The position numbers were made by a program, and so were the translations under genes. Positions 1 through 8,389 of a DNA stretch of 24,664 nt are shown one piece after another. Numbering within the stretch: position 1 is the stretch's first letter; each line of letters starts with the position of its first letter. The DNA comes from Cytophagales bacterium (GTDB taxonomy: Bacteria > Bacteroidota > Bacteroidia > Cytophagales > UBA9547): positions 1 through 24,664 of the forward strand of contig JAAFJZ010000002.1 in NCBI GenBank assembly GCA_013298205.1, given 5' to 3'. Under the pieces are notes generated by a model. That model did no database searches, was not told the DNA's origin, and saw only the letters and a program-made list of their open reading frames with translations.

Positions 1-176
1 GTGCTAAAATTATCTTGGTTTTGTATGCATTTAATGTAATCAAAAACTTCTTTTTTGGGTTTGTTTATCGTTATCTCACGAGAAACTGAGTAATCTTTTT
101 TTACAAATGCTGCTATAATTAATAACAGAAGTATTATACCTAATATTGAAATTAGAATTATTTTAATTGTTTTCAA
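1..176 (-). CDS. SRPBCC-fold protein, N-terminus only (runs off the left edge)
   Basis: The minus strand encodes 58 codons that leave the window. Translation gives one N-terminal membrane segment (about residues 3-22, LKTIKIILISILGIILLLLI-like), then YSVSREITINKPKKEVFDYI and CIQNQDNF. In Bacteroidota this pattern (membrane anchor, V-R-E-I-x-I-N-K-P-K-x-x-V-F-D-Y-I, then K-N-Q-D-N-F) is typical of SRPBCC/polyketide-cyclase-like proteins of about 170 aa with a START-like ligand pocket. No ligand or reaction can be inferred. An in-frame TAA lies four codons upstream of the TTG at 174-176, and no ATG occurs between, so TTG is the likely start. The gene is read in the same direction as rnr but is separated from it by about 580 bases and a possible terminator, so it is probably a separate unit. 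Confidence 0.6.
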   Translation of the reverse strand, partial: MKTIKIILISILGIILLLLIIAAFVKKDYSVSREITINKPKKEVFDYIKCIQNQDNFS

Positions 177-216
177 TTTTATAAAATCTTAATGAATTTG
201 TAAGCTATTTTTCTCT

Positions 217-224
217 CAAAACTA
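217..224 (-). promoter_or_regulatory. Candidate -7 box (TAGTTTTG) for the SRPBCC gene
   Basis: Read on the minus strand this is TAGTTTTG, matching the Bacteroidota -7 consensus TAnnTTTG, about 40 bases upstream of the TTG start. No -33 TTTG lies at the usual 19-21 base spacing. A second match, TATTTTTG, lies at 303-310. Such short matches are frequent in AT-rich DNA. Confidence 0.3.
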
Positions 225-686
225 TTAAATCGAGGAAATTGATTTTTTTTATAACACAATCAAGTTATCAATTAAAATAAAACTTATTCGGCTACTTAAT
301 TGCAAAAATAATAAAATATATAGTATAAAATCGGTTTTATTGAATACTAACAATTATTAATTCGAATATACCTCATTCAGCTAAAAAAAGTAAAGTCGTT
401 GCAAAACATCAAGAATAAAAACCAACTTTTTGAGACTAATTTTACATTTTTAGATTTTATTTTCATTTATTTTTAAAAAAACAAAGATTTTTTCAAAATA
501 AAATAGTCAAAAAATTATAATAGTGCAATATTAAATTAATCTAAATTTTTGAACTTTTAAATAAGTCGCTTGATAAAAATAAAATTCGGCAGTATTAGGT
601 GCAATTATTAATTATTTGGTTTTAAAAATAGTTCATCTCTCTTTCTATTCCATTTATTTTAGCTGAATAATAAAAGGGAAATGATT

Positions 687-722
687 AAAAAAATCGGTGA
701 ACAATTGTTTTACTATCGATTT
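687..722 (-). terminator. Possible terminator downstream of rnr
   Basis: On the minus strand AAATCG (722-717) pairs with CGATTT (696-691), and the stem runs into a seven-T tract (693-687). The interior holds the palindrome AACAATTGTT. The outer stem is only 6 bp, so this is a weak intrinsic terminator candidate. Its place about 35 bases after the rnr stop fits. Confidence 0.35.
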
Positions 723-757
723 GTATCTAAAATATTCCTAAAAAATTTAAAGTATAA

Positions 758-1507
758 CTATTTCTCGGTTTCTACAAAAACCAAATCGATAGCTCGTTTA
801 TCAAGATGTGCCTGTTTTACTTTTATCCAAACTTCATCTCCCAAAGTATAAGATTTACCTGTTTTTTTACTAAAAGCACGAATTGATTTGCTATCAAATT
901 CGAAAAAATCGTCTTTAATATCTTGAAATCTAACCATACCTTCACAACGCGTTTGGGTAATTTCTACATAAACACCCCAATCTGTAACACCTGAAACGAT
1001 TCCTTTCATAGGTATTTTGGGCATTGAAGCCATTAATTCCACTTGTTTGTATTTTATAGAGGCTCGCTCAGCTTCAGCCGCTTTTTTTTCTTTTTCAGAT
1101 GAGTGCTTGCATTGTTCTTCAAGTTTGATGCGATCCTCAGAGCCTTTTTTATCAAGGTATCTTTGTAAAAGTCTGTGAGCCATCATATCAGGATAACGCC
1201 TAATGGGAGAGGTAAAATGTGAATAATGTTTGAAAGCCAAACCAAAATGCCCATCTTCTACTGAAGTATACTTGGCTTTTGCCATACATCTAATAGCTAA
1301 ATTTTGCAATATATTTCCTTCGGGTTTACCTTCCACTTCCTCAGACAATTTGTTTAAAGATTGTGGTAATCGGCTTTCTTCTGTATCAAATTTATATCCA
1401 AAACGACCAGCAAAAAGCCTTAAAGAATCAATTTTTTCTGCATCAGGCAAACCGTGCGTTCTATAAACCAAGTTTATCTTTTTCGGCTTTTTTAAGATTA
1501 AATACAA
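758..1507 (-). CDS. rnr: RNase R C-terminal fragment: end of the RNB domain and S1 domain
   Basis: This frame holds the rest of RNase R. NLVYRTHGLPDAEKIDSLRL begins the true family sequence. HFGLAFKHYSHFTSPIRRYPD is the conserved RNB C-terminal signature, in which the TSPIRRYPD stretch contributes to the active site and RNA channel. A lysine-rich helical segment (about EEQCKHSSEKEKKAAEAERA) follows, then an S1 RNA-binding domain (GIVSGVTDWGVYVEI... to FVETEK). The ATG at 1507 lies upstream of the break in the overlapping part of the frame and is unlikely to be a real start. The first residues, MYLILKKPK, are the out-of-frame reading of NLKKAEK. Confidence 0.8.
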   Translation of the reverse strand: MYLILKKPKKINLVYRTHGLPDAEKIDSLRLFAGRFGYKFDTEESRLPQSLNKLSEEVEGKPEGNILQNLAIRCMAKAKYTSVEDGHFGLAFKHYSHFTSPIRRYPDMMAHRLLQRYLDKKGSEDRIKLEEQCKHSSEKEKKAAEAERASIKYKQVELMASMPKIPMKGIVSGVTDWGVYVEITQTRCEGMVRFQDIKDDFFEFDSKSIRAFSKKTGKSYTLGDEVWIKVKQAHLDKRAIDLVFVETEK

Positions 1508-2861
1508 ATTCTGCTACATATTTATTGGCCAATAGCATAAATTCTTCAATAAGTTTATGCGCCTCTTTTCTTACTTTAGGATAAATTTCTAAAGGAACAC
1601 CATCAGGATCAAGTTTAAATTTTACTTCAACCGTTTCAAAACCTATGGCTCCGTTTTTAATTCTTTTTGCTTTAAATTTTTGTGCAAGTGTATTTAAAGA
1701 CAATACTTCATTTTTGAAATTTCCTTCCGCACCTTCCAAAATCTCTTGGGCTTGTTCATAAGAAAATCTTTTTTGTGAATGGATAATGGTTCTTCCAAAC
1801 CAAGTCTTTGCTATTTCTGCATTTTCACTGATTTCAAAAACCACAGAAAAAGTAAGTTTATCTTCATTGGGTCTTAAAGAACAAAGGTTATTAGAAAGTT
1901 TTTCAGGCAGCATAGGAATCACTCTATCTACCAAATATACTGATGTGGCTCTTCTATATGCTTCTTTTTCCAAATTACTTCCTTCTTTTACATAATGAGT
2001 TACATCAGCAATATGGACTCCAATTTCAAAATTCCCATTGGGTAATGTATAAAATGAAAGTGCGTCATCAAAATCTTTTGCATCTTCAGGGTCAATGGTA
2101 AAAGTGGGTGTTCCTCTAAAATCTCTTCTTTGTGAAATATCATAATCGGAAATTATATCAGAAATCCCAGCTGATTCATTTTCCAAAGTTTCATCAAATC
2201 CAAAGGGAAGGTCAAATTCCGCCATAATGGCATGCATTTCTGTGTTGTGTTCACCTGCTTTTCCAAGAATTTGGGTAACGATTCCTTCTGCTTTTCGTTT
2301 TCGAGAAGACCATTCTTTAATTTTTACTATTACTTTTTCACCATTTTTTGCGCCATTATAATTTCTAATATCTACAAAAATGTCATTATGCAATCTTTTA
2401 CTATCAGGAATTACAAAGCCGATTGTTTTGTTTATTTTAAGTTCCCCCACTATTTCTGTGCGTTTTCTTTCAATAATTTGGGTTACTTTAGCTTCGGTTT
2501 TATCAGAATTTCTTGATTTTATCAATTCAAAACCAACTATATCTCCATCCCAAGCACCCAGCATATCCTCAGTAAGCACTTTAAAATCTTCGTCAAAACC
2601 AGTTACCATAATAAATCCAAAACGAGAATTCACGTGTGCAATTGCTCCTTGAAGCCCTCCGGTTATTTTTTTAGGTTCAGCAAAATTAGGTTCTTGTTTT
2701 TCTGGCTTATTTAAAATTTCATTGCCATAATTTTCAAAATCAAAATCGCCATTTTCTTTTAAAGCGCCCCAAATTTTGCTCAAAGGTTTGGGAGTTTCTT
2801 TCTTTTTGTTAAATTTAGAATTGGTGTTGATTGGTTTATCTACATTTTTTGGTTTTTTCAT
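1461..2861 (-). CDS. rnr: RNase R N-terminal fragment: cold-shock domains and first part of the RNB domain
   Basis: This 466-aa frame starts with a basic, low-complexity tail (residues 1-30), followed by OB-fold/cold-shock-like segments (about 68-200, including GAIAHVNSRFGFIMV and GELKINKTIGFVIP). The RNB catalytic core then begins. TIDPEDAKDFDDA at 255-267 carries the clustered aspartates that bind the two catalytic metal ions. EFMLLANKYVAEFVF follows near the end. The last residues (DKLGL) are read out of frame past the break and are not family-like. Alone this fragment lacks the second half of RNB and the S1 domain, so it would probably not be a working exonuclease. Confidence 0.85.
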   Translation of the reverse strand: MKKPKNVDKPINTNSKFNKKKETPKPLSKIWGALKENGDFDFENYGNEILNKPEKQEPNFAEPKKITGGLQGAIAHVNSRFGFIMVTGFDEDFKVLTEDMLGAWDGDIVGFELIKSRNSDKTEAKVTQIIERKRTEIVGELKINKTIGFVIPDSKRLHNDIFVDIRNYNGAKNGEKVIVKIKEWSSRKRKAEGIVTQILGKAGEHNTEMHAIMAEFDLPFGFDETLENESAGISDIISDYDISQRRDFRGTPTFTIDPEDAKDFDDALSFYTLPNGNFEIGVHIADVTHYVKEGSNLEKEAYRRATSVYLVDRVIPMLPEKLSNNLCSLRPNEDKLTFSVVFEISENAEIAKTWFGRTIIHSQKRFSYEQAQEILEGAEGNFKNEVLSLNTLAQKFKAKRIKNGAIGFETVEVKFKLDPDGVPLEIYPKVRKEAHKLIEEFMLLANKYVAEFVFNLKKAEKDKLGL

Positions 2862-3338
2862 CAAATATTGCTTGAGGTTTTAAAGTTGTAAGTTAAATAA
2901 AAATTGTTAAAAAAAGGAAAATTTTGTTTGGTTCAAATTAAAAAGAGTTTTAAAAAATGTTTTTATATTTAACGTAAAAATTAAAATATAAACGCTTTAA
3001 TTAAAATTAGTTTTTGAAAATATTTTTACTGAATTAATTCTATTAAATGATTTTTTTTAAAAAGGTTACTTTAATTAACCTTAAATTCTTGTGTTGATTA
3101 TTCTAAATCGTTCAAAATTATTTAGTTGTAAGCCAAATTTAGCTTTTATTTTTAGAATTCCTATATTTGTGCCCCTTAAATACAATTTAAAATCATTTAC
3201 TTGAAAAACTTTAGTTTAAAAGTTTGTGAAACATTGTAGGGATTTTATAATTTTAATAAAAATTTTATAAAACATAAATTTAATTTATTCCTAAATTTTT
3301 TTTAAAATTTACTTCTATTTCTATGCTTCCTAAAATTC
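2862..3338. other. Divergent intergenic region between rnr and the glycosyltransferase gene
   Basis: About 475 bases, very AT-rich, between two divergent genes, so it must hold promoters for both. One TAnnTTTG match on the plus strand is listed separately. No reading frame with homology, no tRNA and no strong hairpin was found. Confidence 0.5.
3162..3169 (+). promoter_or_regulatory. Candidate -7 box (TATATTTG) for the glycosyltransferase gene
   Basis: TATATTTG followed by TGCCCC matches TAnnTTTG and resembles the boxes before glnN, leuS and rplU, which also have C-rich bases just downstream. No good -33 TTTG is seen. It would leave a leader of about 165 bases, which is long for this phylum. 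Confidence 0.35.
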
Positions 3339-4448
3339 ATGACAAAAAAAGTTTTACAGGTAGTTACTAACGATTTAGTAGGAGATCAAAGGGTAAATAG
3401 AGCAAGCCTAACATTGCATGAGGAAGGATATGATGTTTTGCTTTTAGGCAGAAAGAAAAAAGGTAGTCAAGATTTATTACCTAGAAAATATCACACAAAA
3501 AGATTACAACTTTGGTTTGAAAAGGGACCTTTTTTTTACTTAGAATTTAATATTAGAATTTTTTTTTACATGTTGAAATCTGATTTTCAATACATTCATT
3601 CAAACGATTTAGATACCTTATTGGCTTCATTTTTATATACTAGATTTAAAAATAAGTTTCTAATTTATGATAGTCATGAATTTTTTACAGGTTTGCCCGA
3701 ATTAGAAAATAGAAACTTTGTTCGTAAAATATGGTCGAATTTAGAGAAATACCTTTTACCAAAAGTACAAAATTTTATCACCGTTAATTCATCATTAGCT
3801 AATTTATTTGAACAAACTTATGGTTTAAAAAAACCAATCGTAGTAAGAAATTTACCTATAAAAAAAGATAATTTCATTGAGCAAAAAAAAATCGAAAAGC
3901 CTATAATTGTTTTGTATCAAGGTGCTATAAACAAAGACAGAGGTATAGAATCTATGGTAAAAGCGATGCGTTTTTTGCCTGATTTTTATCAATTGTATTT
4001 AATAGGAGAGGGGGATTTAAGTGAAAACATTAAAAAATTAATAGAATCAGAAAATGCACAAGAAAAAGTTAAAATGTTTGGAATGGTTGCATTTGAAAAA
4101 TTACATGAAATAACCATAAAAGCTCACATGGGTTTATCTTTAGAAAATCCTATGCATTTGAATTATAAAATTTCAAGTCCAAACAAGATTTATGATTATA
4201 TTCAGGCAGGTTTACCCGTTTTGGCAAGTAAAGTTCCAGAAACAGAAAAACTTAAAAATGAGTTTTCATGTATAAAACTTGTAGAATCTCCGATTTTAGG
4301 GCGTGATTTAGCATCTGAAATCAAAACAATATGCGAAAATCCAGATTTATATAAATTAATGTTTGAAAATACCTTGTTGGCTTCACAAATTTTATGCTGG
4401 CAAAATGAAAAAAAAATATTGCTTGATGTTTACAAAAACGCTGTTTGA
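3339..4448 (+). CDS. Glycosyltransferase, GT4-like (GT-B fold)
   Basis: This 369-aa protein has the two-domain layout of GT-B glycosyltransferases. The N-terminal acceptor domain begins KVLQVVTNDLVGDQRVNRAS, with the strand and glycine pattern common in Bacteroidota family 4 enzymes, and contains FQYIHSNDLDTL (83-94) and IYDSHEFF (109-116). The C-terminal nucleotide-sugar domain begins near IIVLYQGAINKDRGIESMV (189-207), and KISSPNKIYDYIQAGLPVLAS (277-297) is the donor-binding loop. The usual E-x7-E first glutamate is not obvious, though E269 in LSLEN lies nearby. There is no signal peptide or membrane helix, so it is probably cytoplasmic and acts in cell-envelope or exopolysaccharide synthesis. 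Sugar and acceptor cannot be read from the sequence. It is a single gene, with no other polysaccharide genes beside it. Confidence 0.8.
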   Translation: MTKKVLQVVTNDLVGDQRVNRASLTLHEEGYDVLLLGRKKKGSQDLLPRKYHTKRLQLWFEKGPFFYLEFNIRIFFYMLKSDFQYIHSNDLDTLLASFLYTRFKNKFLIYDSHEFFTGLPELENRNFVRKIWSNLEKYLLPKVQNFITVNSSLANLFEQTYGLKKPIVVRNLPIKKDNFIEQKKIEKPIIVLYQGAINKDRGIESMVKAMRFLPDFYQLYLIGEGDLSENIKKLIESENAQEKVKMFGMVAFEKLHEITIKAHMGLSLENPMHLNYKISSPNKIYDYIQAGLPVLASKVPETEKLKNEFSCIKLVESPILGRDLASEIKTICENPDLYKLMFENTLLASQILCWQNEKKILLDVYKNAV

Positions 4449-4534
4449 ATTAACTTTAAATATCTGTTTTATTATTAAATTGCAAAAGTTATATCTAATA
4501 TAAAGTGTTCATTATTAATATATTGCATATTTAA

Positions 4535-4542
4535 TATGTTTG
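4535..4542 (+). promoter_or_regulatory. Candidate -7 box (TATGTTTG) for ispG
   Basis: TATGTTTG matches TAnnTTTG and lies 54 bases upstream of the ATG at 4597. It overlaps an upstream in-frame TTG at 4540, which argues that translation starts at 4597 rather than at the TTG. No -33 TTTG at standard spacing is visible. Confidence 0.4.
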
Positions 4543-4596
4543 CAAACATTACTTTCAACTTATATATTTACAAAAAAGAAAAATTTATTTTCAATT

Positions 4597-6576
4597 ATGA
4601 ACCCAAACTTTATTTATTGCAATTCTCTAACGACCTACTCCAGACGCAAAACAATTACAGTAAATATTGGCGATTTGCCAATGGGTAGCGATTTTCCTAT
4701 ACGTGTTCAGTCTATGACTACAATAGATACAATGGATACTAAAGGAAGCATAGAGCAATCTATAAGAATGATTGAAGCAGGTTGCGAGTACGTAAGGATT
4801 ACGGCTCCAAGTCTAAAAGAAGCTAAAAATCTAGAAAATATAAAGAAAGGTTTAAGGGAAAGAGGTTATTTTACTCCATTAATTGCTGATATTCATTTTA
4901 CGCCTAATGCTGCAGAAATGGCAGCTAGATTGGTAGAAAAAGTAAGAATAAATCCAGGAAATTATGTTGACAAAAAGAAATTTGAGCAAATAGAATATAC
5001 TGATTTTTCCTACCAAGAAGAATTAGATAAAATTAGAGATAAATTTATTCCACTTTTAAATATTTGCAAAGAATATGGTACAGCCTTAAGAATTGGTACC
5101 AATCACGGATCGCTGTCTGATAGAATACTTAGTCGCTATGGAGATACGCCATTAGGAATGGTTGAATCGGCATTAGAATTTATTCGCATTGCTGAAAGTG
5201 AAAGTTACCATAATATTGTAGTTTCCATGAAAGCCAGCAACACCCAAGTTATGGTGCAAGCTTATCGACTTTTAGTTAATAAATTAAATGAGGAAGGTCT
5301 AAAACCTTATCCTTTACATTTGGGCGTTACAGAGGCTGGAGAAGCAGAAGATGGAAGAATAAAATCTGCAGTCGGGATAGGTGCACTTCTGGAAGATGGT
5401 TTGGGTGACACGGTTAGAGTTTCTCTTACAGAAGAACCAGAAGCTGAAATTCCTATAGCTAAAGTATTGGTAAATAGATATTTGAATAGGGAAAATCATA
5501 AGCCAATAGCTGAAATAAAATCAAATACTATTCAACCTTATCAATATACAAGAAGAAAAAGTATAGAGGTTCTTAATGTTGGTGGTGCTAATGTACCCAG
5601 AGTAATAAGTGATTTAAGCAGTTTGCCAAATATTGATTTTAAAGATCTTAAATCAATAGGTTTGCATTATATAGCGCTCACAGATAAATGGAATATGAGT
5701 GATTTGGGTACAGATTATATATATTCAGGCAAGAATGAAATTCCATTTATGTTGCCTAACGGCACAAAAGAGATTTTGGATTTTAAAACATGGCGAAACA
5801 TAGTAGACCAAACCAATAAGTTTCCTTTATTTACTTCAGAAGAGTTTTTGATGCTAGATACTCCAAAACATCCAGCATTGAACTTTGTTTCTACAGATTA
5901 CAAAAGCATAAATACAGATTTTTTTAAAACAATTAATAAAGATAAAACGGTTGTTTTGGTTTTTAAGACTCAAAATACTCATGCTTTGGCAGCCATAAGG
6001 CGTTTATTTTGTTATTTAAACGAGAATAATAACCACTCTCCTGTGATTATAATGAGAGAATTCTCATTTTTAAGTGATGATGAATTTTTAATTTATTCTT
6101 CTACTGATGTTGGCGGATTATTAATAGATGGACTTGGAGACGGAATTTTTTTGAATAATATTTCAAGTATTTCATTAGATAAAAATCAATTGATTTCTCA
6201 AATAAAGCTAGCAAACGATGCATCTTTTGGAATTTTACAAGCCGCTAGAACCCGTATGAGCAAAACAGAATATATTTCTTGCCCTTCTTGCGGAAGAACA
6301 TTATTTGATTTACAAGAAACAACCTTTATGATACGCAAAAGAACTGATCATCTAAAAGGTGTAAAAATCGGAATTATGGGTTGCATAGTAAATGGGCCTG
6401 GTGAAATGGCAGATGCAGATTACGGCTATGTTGGAGTAGGTAAAGATAAAATTGCTTTATATAGAGGTCAGAATGTAGTAAATAAATCTGTCTCATCTTT
6501 GCATGCAGTAGATTTATTAATCGATTTAATCAAAGAAGATGGCATTTGGTTAGAACCCACACCTATTTTAGAATAA
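4597..6576 (+). CDS. ispG: 4-hydroxy-3-methylbut-2-enyl diphosphate synthase, long form
   Basis: IspG (GcpE) carries out the sixth step of the MEP pathway: the two-electron reduction of 2-C-methyl-D-erythritol 2,4-cyclodiphosphate to HMBPP, using a [4Fe-4S] cluster. This is the 659-aa long form with an extra central domain between the TIM barrel and the cluster domain, as in Bacteroidota, chlamydiae and plants. The short E. coli type is about 370 aa. The barrel starts at VNIGDLPMGSDFPIRVQSMT (22-41). Cluster ligands are C562 and C565 in CPSCGRT, then C596 and E603 in GCIVNGPGE, with the spacing of the E. coli residues. I chose the ATG at 4597. An in-frame TTG 19 codons upstream would add an unconserved leader overlapping the promoter box. 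It lies 91 bases upstream of the next gene, same strand. Confidence 0.95.
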   Translation: MNPNFIYCNSLTTYSRRKTITVNIGDLPMGSDFPIRVQSMTTIDTMDTKGSIEQSIRMIEAGCEYVRITAPSLKEAKNLENIKKGLRERGYFTPLIADIHFTPNAAEMAARLVEKVRINPGNYVDKKKFEQIEYTDFSYQEELDKIRDKFIPLLNICKEYGTALRIGTNHGSLSDRILSRYGDTPLGMVESALEFIRIAESESYHNIVVSMKASNTQVMVQAYRLLVNKLNEEGLKPYPLHLGVTEAGEAEDGRIKSAVGIGALLEDGLGDTVRVSLTEEPEAEIPIAKVLVNRYLNRENHKPIAEIKSNTIQPYQYTRRKSIEVLNVGGANVPRVISDLSSLPNIDFKDLKSIGLHYIALTDKWNMSDLGTDYIYSGKNEIPFMLPNGTKEILDFKTWRNIVDQTNKFPLFTSEEFLMLDTPKHPALNFVSTDYKSINTDFFKTINKDKTVVLVFKTQNTHALAAIRRLFCYLNENNNHSPVIIMREFSFLSDDEFLIYSSTDVGGLLIDGLGDGIFLNNISSISLDKNQLISQIKLANDASFGILQAARTRMSKTEYISCPSCGRTLFDLQETTFMIRKRTDHLKGVKIGIMGCIVNGPGEMADADYGYVGVGKDKIALYRGQNVVNKSVSSLHAVDLLIDLIKEDGIWLEPTPILE

Positions 6577-6584
6577 AAATACAT

Positions 6585-6613
6585 TTTTTTGATTTAGCAA
6601 AAAAATCAAAAAA
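6585..6613 (+). repeat. AT-only inverted repeat after ispG
   Basis: TTTTTTGATTT and AAATCAAAAAA form an 11-bp inverted repeat with a 7-base loop nine bases after the ispG stop. It contains one G-C pair per arm and is not followed by a T tract, so a role as terminator is doubtful. Confidence 0.35.
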
Positions 6614-6662
6614 CTAAAGATTTAAAATAAAGTTATGATTGCTTTTTATTTTTTATATTTTC

Positions 6663-8072
6663 GTGAAATATTTGAATTTACCGACATTGGCTTACACATT
6701 AGAAAATTTAACAGTAGAAAAATACGCTTCAGAAGGTTGGTGTGTAACTAGAATAGAAAATAAAGTTCACTTTATTGAATTTGCGGCTGCTGGGGATGTA
6801 GCAGATATTTTGGTTTTTAATGACAAAAAGAAATTTGCCCAAGCTAGAATTCAGAATTTAATTTCCCCTTCTGCAGATAGAGTAGAGCCTTTGTGTCCAC
6901 ATTTTGGAGTTTGCGGAGGATGTAAATGGCAGCATGTAAATTATTCATCTCAATTAAAGTTTAAAAAACAGCAAGTTATAGATAGTTTGGAGAAAATCGC
7001 TGGAGTAAATCCTGAAGATGTGCTAGACACTATTGCTTCTCCTAAGACCCAATTTTACCGAAATAAACTAGAATTTAGTTTTTCTAACAAACAATGGCTT
7101 TCTGAAGCTCAACCCAAAGGAGCAGATAAAGAAGACTCAAATGTTTTAGGATTTCATGCACCCAAAAGGTTTGATAAAGTTGTTGATATAGATAAATGTG
7201 TGCTTCAACCCGAACCTTCTAATGAAATTCGTAATTTTATCAAAGATTATGCTTTAAAAAAAGAGTTTACTTTTCATGATGCCAAAGCTCAAAAAGGCTG
7301 GTTAAGAAACATGATATTGCGCTGCAATGAAGCCAATGATTGGATGTTGATTATGATTTTTTCTTCCGAATCCAAAGAAATTTTGCCTTTTTTGAAAGCG
7401 ATTGCCAATCAGTTTTCAGTTTTAAACCACATATTATATGTAATCAATAACAAAGCAAATGATACGATTTCAGATTTAGATGTTATTTCTTTTAAAGGTG
7501 AAAAGTTTTTAACCGAAAAAATGGAAGATTTAACTTTTAGAATCGGGCCCAAATCATTTTACCAAACGAATAGCCAACAAGCCTATCAATTATATAAAAT
7601 AGTAAGAAACCTTGCAGATATAAATCCAACTCAAATTGTTTATGATTTATATACTGGAACAGGAACAATCGCTTTGTTTGTGGCCAAACAAGCCCAAAAA
7701 GTAATTGGAATTGATTATGTAGAAAGTTCAATTGCAGATGCCAAGTTTAATGCCGAAGCAAATCATATTTCGAATGTTAGTTTTTTTGCAGGAGATATGA
7801 AAAAAGTCTTAACAAATGATTTTATTTTAGCTAATGGAAAGCCAGATGTAATCATTACTGACCCAGCACGAGCAGGTATGGATGAGCAAGTAGTCGAAAA
7901 AATACTTGAAATAGCTCCGCTAAAACTAGTTTATGTAAGTTGCAATCCCTCTACCCAAGCACGAGACATCGCATTATTAAAATCAAAATATAAAATAGAA
8001 AAAATTCAACCTTTAGACATGTTCCCTCATACTTATCATGTAGAAAGTGTAATTTCTTTATCGTTAATTTAG
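6663..8072 (+). CDS. rlmD: 23S rRNA (uracil-C5) methyltransferase, RlmD/RumA type
   Basis: It transfers a methyl group from S-adenosylmethionine to C5 of a 23S rRNA uridine (U1939 in E. coli for RlmD). Counting from the GTG at 6663, an N-terminal TRAM-like beta domain is followed by the iron-sulfur cysteines C78, C84 and C87 (CPHFGVCGGC) and C179 (DKCVLQPE). The SAM-binding site is VYDLYTGTGTIALF near residue 328, DPARAG follows, and the catalytic nucleophile is C427 in VSCNPST. Length (469 aa) is normal. The start is uncertain because no in-frame ATG exists: TTG 6639, GTG 6663, TTG 6672 and TTG 6687 are all possible. TTG 6687 (MAYTLENLTVEKY) would best fit the usual short N-terminus. RlmC or RlmCD-like specificity cannot be excluded. 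Confidence 0.88.
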   Translation: MKYLNLPTLAYTLENLTVEKYASEGWCVTRIENKVHFIEFAAAGDVADILVFNDKKKFAQARIQNLISPSADRVEPLCPHFGVCGGCKWQHVNYSSQLKFKKQQVIDSLEKIAGVNPEDVLDTIASPKTQFYRNKLEFSFSNKQWLSEAQPKGADKEDSNVLGFHAPKRFDKVVDIDKCVLQPEPSNEIRNFIKDYALKKEFTFHDAKAQKGWLRNMILRCNEANDWMLIMIFSSESKEILPFLKAIANQFSVLNHILYVINNKANDTISDLDVISFKGEKFLTEKMEDLTFRIGPKSFYQTNSQQAYQLYKIVRNLADINPTQIVYDLYTGTGTIALFVAKQAQKVIGIDYVESSIADAKFNAEANHISNVSFFAGDMKKVLTNDFILANGKPDVIITDPARAGMDEQVVEKILEIAPLKLVYVSCNPSTQARDIALLKSKYKIEKIQPLDMFPHTYHVESVISLSLI

Positions 8073-8173
8073 TTTTTTGAGTTAAAATCTAAACAAGACG
8101 ATTTTTTAACAATCAATAAACAAGAGTGAAATTTTAGGTATAAAAATGATTTTTTAAACTAAAATTATAAAAA

Positions 8174-8198
8174 TTGCTTTGAAATTAAGGTAAAGCAA
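8174..8198. promoter_or_regulatory. Inverted repeat upstream of the glnN promoter
   Basis: TTGCTTT and AAAGCAA form a perfect 7-bp inverted repeat with an 11-base spacer, about 125 bases upstream of the glnN -33 element. It is not followed by a T tract. It could be an operator for nitrogen control or chance in AT-rich DNA; no known binding site is recognised. Confidence 0.2.
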
Positions 8199-8321
8199 CA
8201 ACGCATAAACTTTCATTAATTTTTAAAATAATAAAGTTTTTAGAGTTTTTTGAAGTTAAAAATAGTAAAATTTAAGGAAAATTGATTTTTTTTGGTCTTT
8301 TTATGAAAAAATAATCAGTTT

Positions 8322-8354
8322 TTTGTTTAATAATTAATAAAAACTTTATTTTTG
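8322..8354 (+). promoter_or_regulatory. glnN promoter: TTTG -33 box, 21-base spacer, TATTTTTG -7 box
   Basis: TTTG at 8322-8325 and TATTTTTG at 8347-8354 match both parts of the Bacteroidota primary sigma consensus (TTTG, 19-21 bases, TAnnTTTG). The -7 box ends 35 bases before the glnN ATG, giving a short leader. This is the only full two-part match found in the window. Confidence 0.65.
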
Positions 8355-8389
8355 CTCATCAATCAATTTTAACACATCTACATAAAATT

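Larger units (their letters stand above)
177..757. other. AT-rich intergenic region, no gene seen
   Basis: About 580 bases between the SRPBCC start and the rnr stop. I see no credible reading frame, tRNA or long repeat. The only signals are two candidate -7 boxes near the left end and a weak minus-strand hairpin near the right end, listed separately. Confidence 0.5.
758..2861 (-). pseudogene. rnr: Ribonuclease R, complete but interrupted by one +1 frameshift
   Basis: RNase R is a processive 3'-to-5' exoribonuclease that degrades structured RNA and takes part in rRNA and tmRNA quality control. The two frames together give about 700 aa, the usual length for the family, with all domains in order: cold-shock-like RNA-binding domains, the RNB catalytic domain and a C-terminal S1 domain. 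The reading frame breaks near 1466-1472, where the minus strand reads GCCGAAAAAGATAAAC. Removing one A from the A5 run restores ...AEKINLVYRTHG..., in line with family sequence. No other lesion is seen on either side, and both halves keep well-conserved motifs, so the break is recent or a sequencing or assembly error. Programmed frameshifting is less likely. The ATG at 2861 is preferred to the TTG just before it. Gene identity is near certain; functional state is not. Confidence 0.85.
8073..8389. other. Intergenic region upstream of glnN
   Basis: About 317 AT-rich bases with no gene. It contains an inverted repeat at 8174-8198 and a well-formed promoter at 8322-8354, both listed separately. 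No clear terminator for the preceding methyltransferase gene was found. Confidence 0.5.

Noticed and set aside
1466..1500. Programmed ribosomal frameshifting in rnr at the AAAAAAG run
   Set aside because: The run lies in the wrong codon phase for a -1 heptamer slip, and the needed shift is +1 at a later A5 run. No stimulatory hairpin or Shine-Dalgarno-like element is clear.
4540..4596. N-terminal extension of IspG from the TTG at 4540
   Set aside because: The extra 19 residues are unlike the family and the TTG overlaps a -7 promoter box; the ATG at 4597 fits better.
6585..6613. Terminator after ispG
   Set aside because: The inverted repeat is almost all A and T and is not followed by a T tract, so it was kept only as a repeat.
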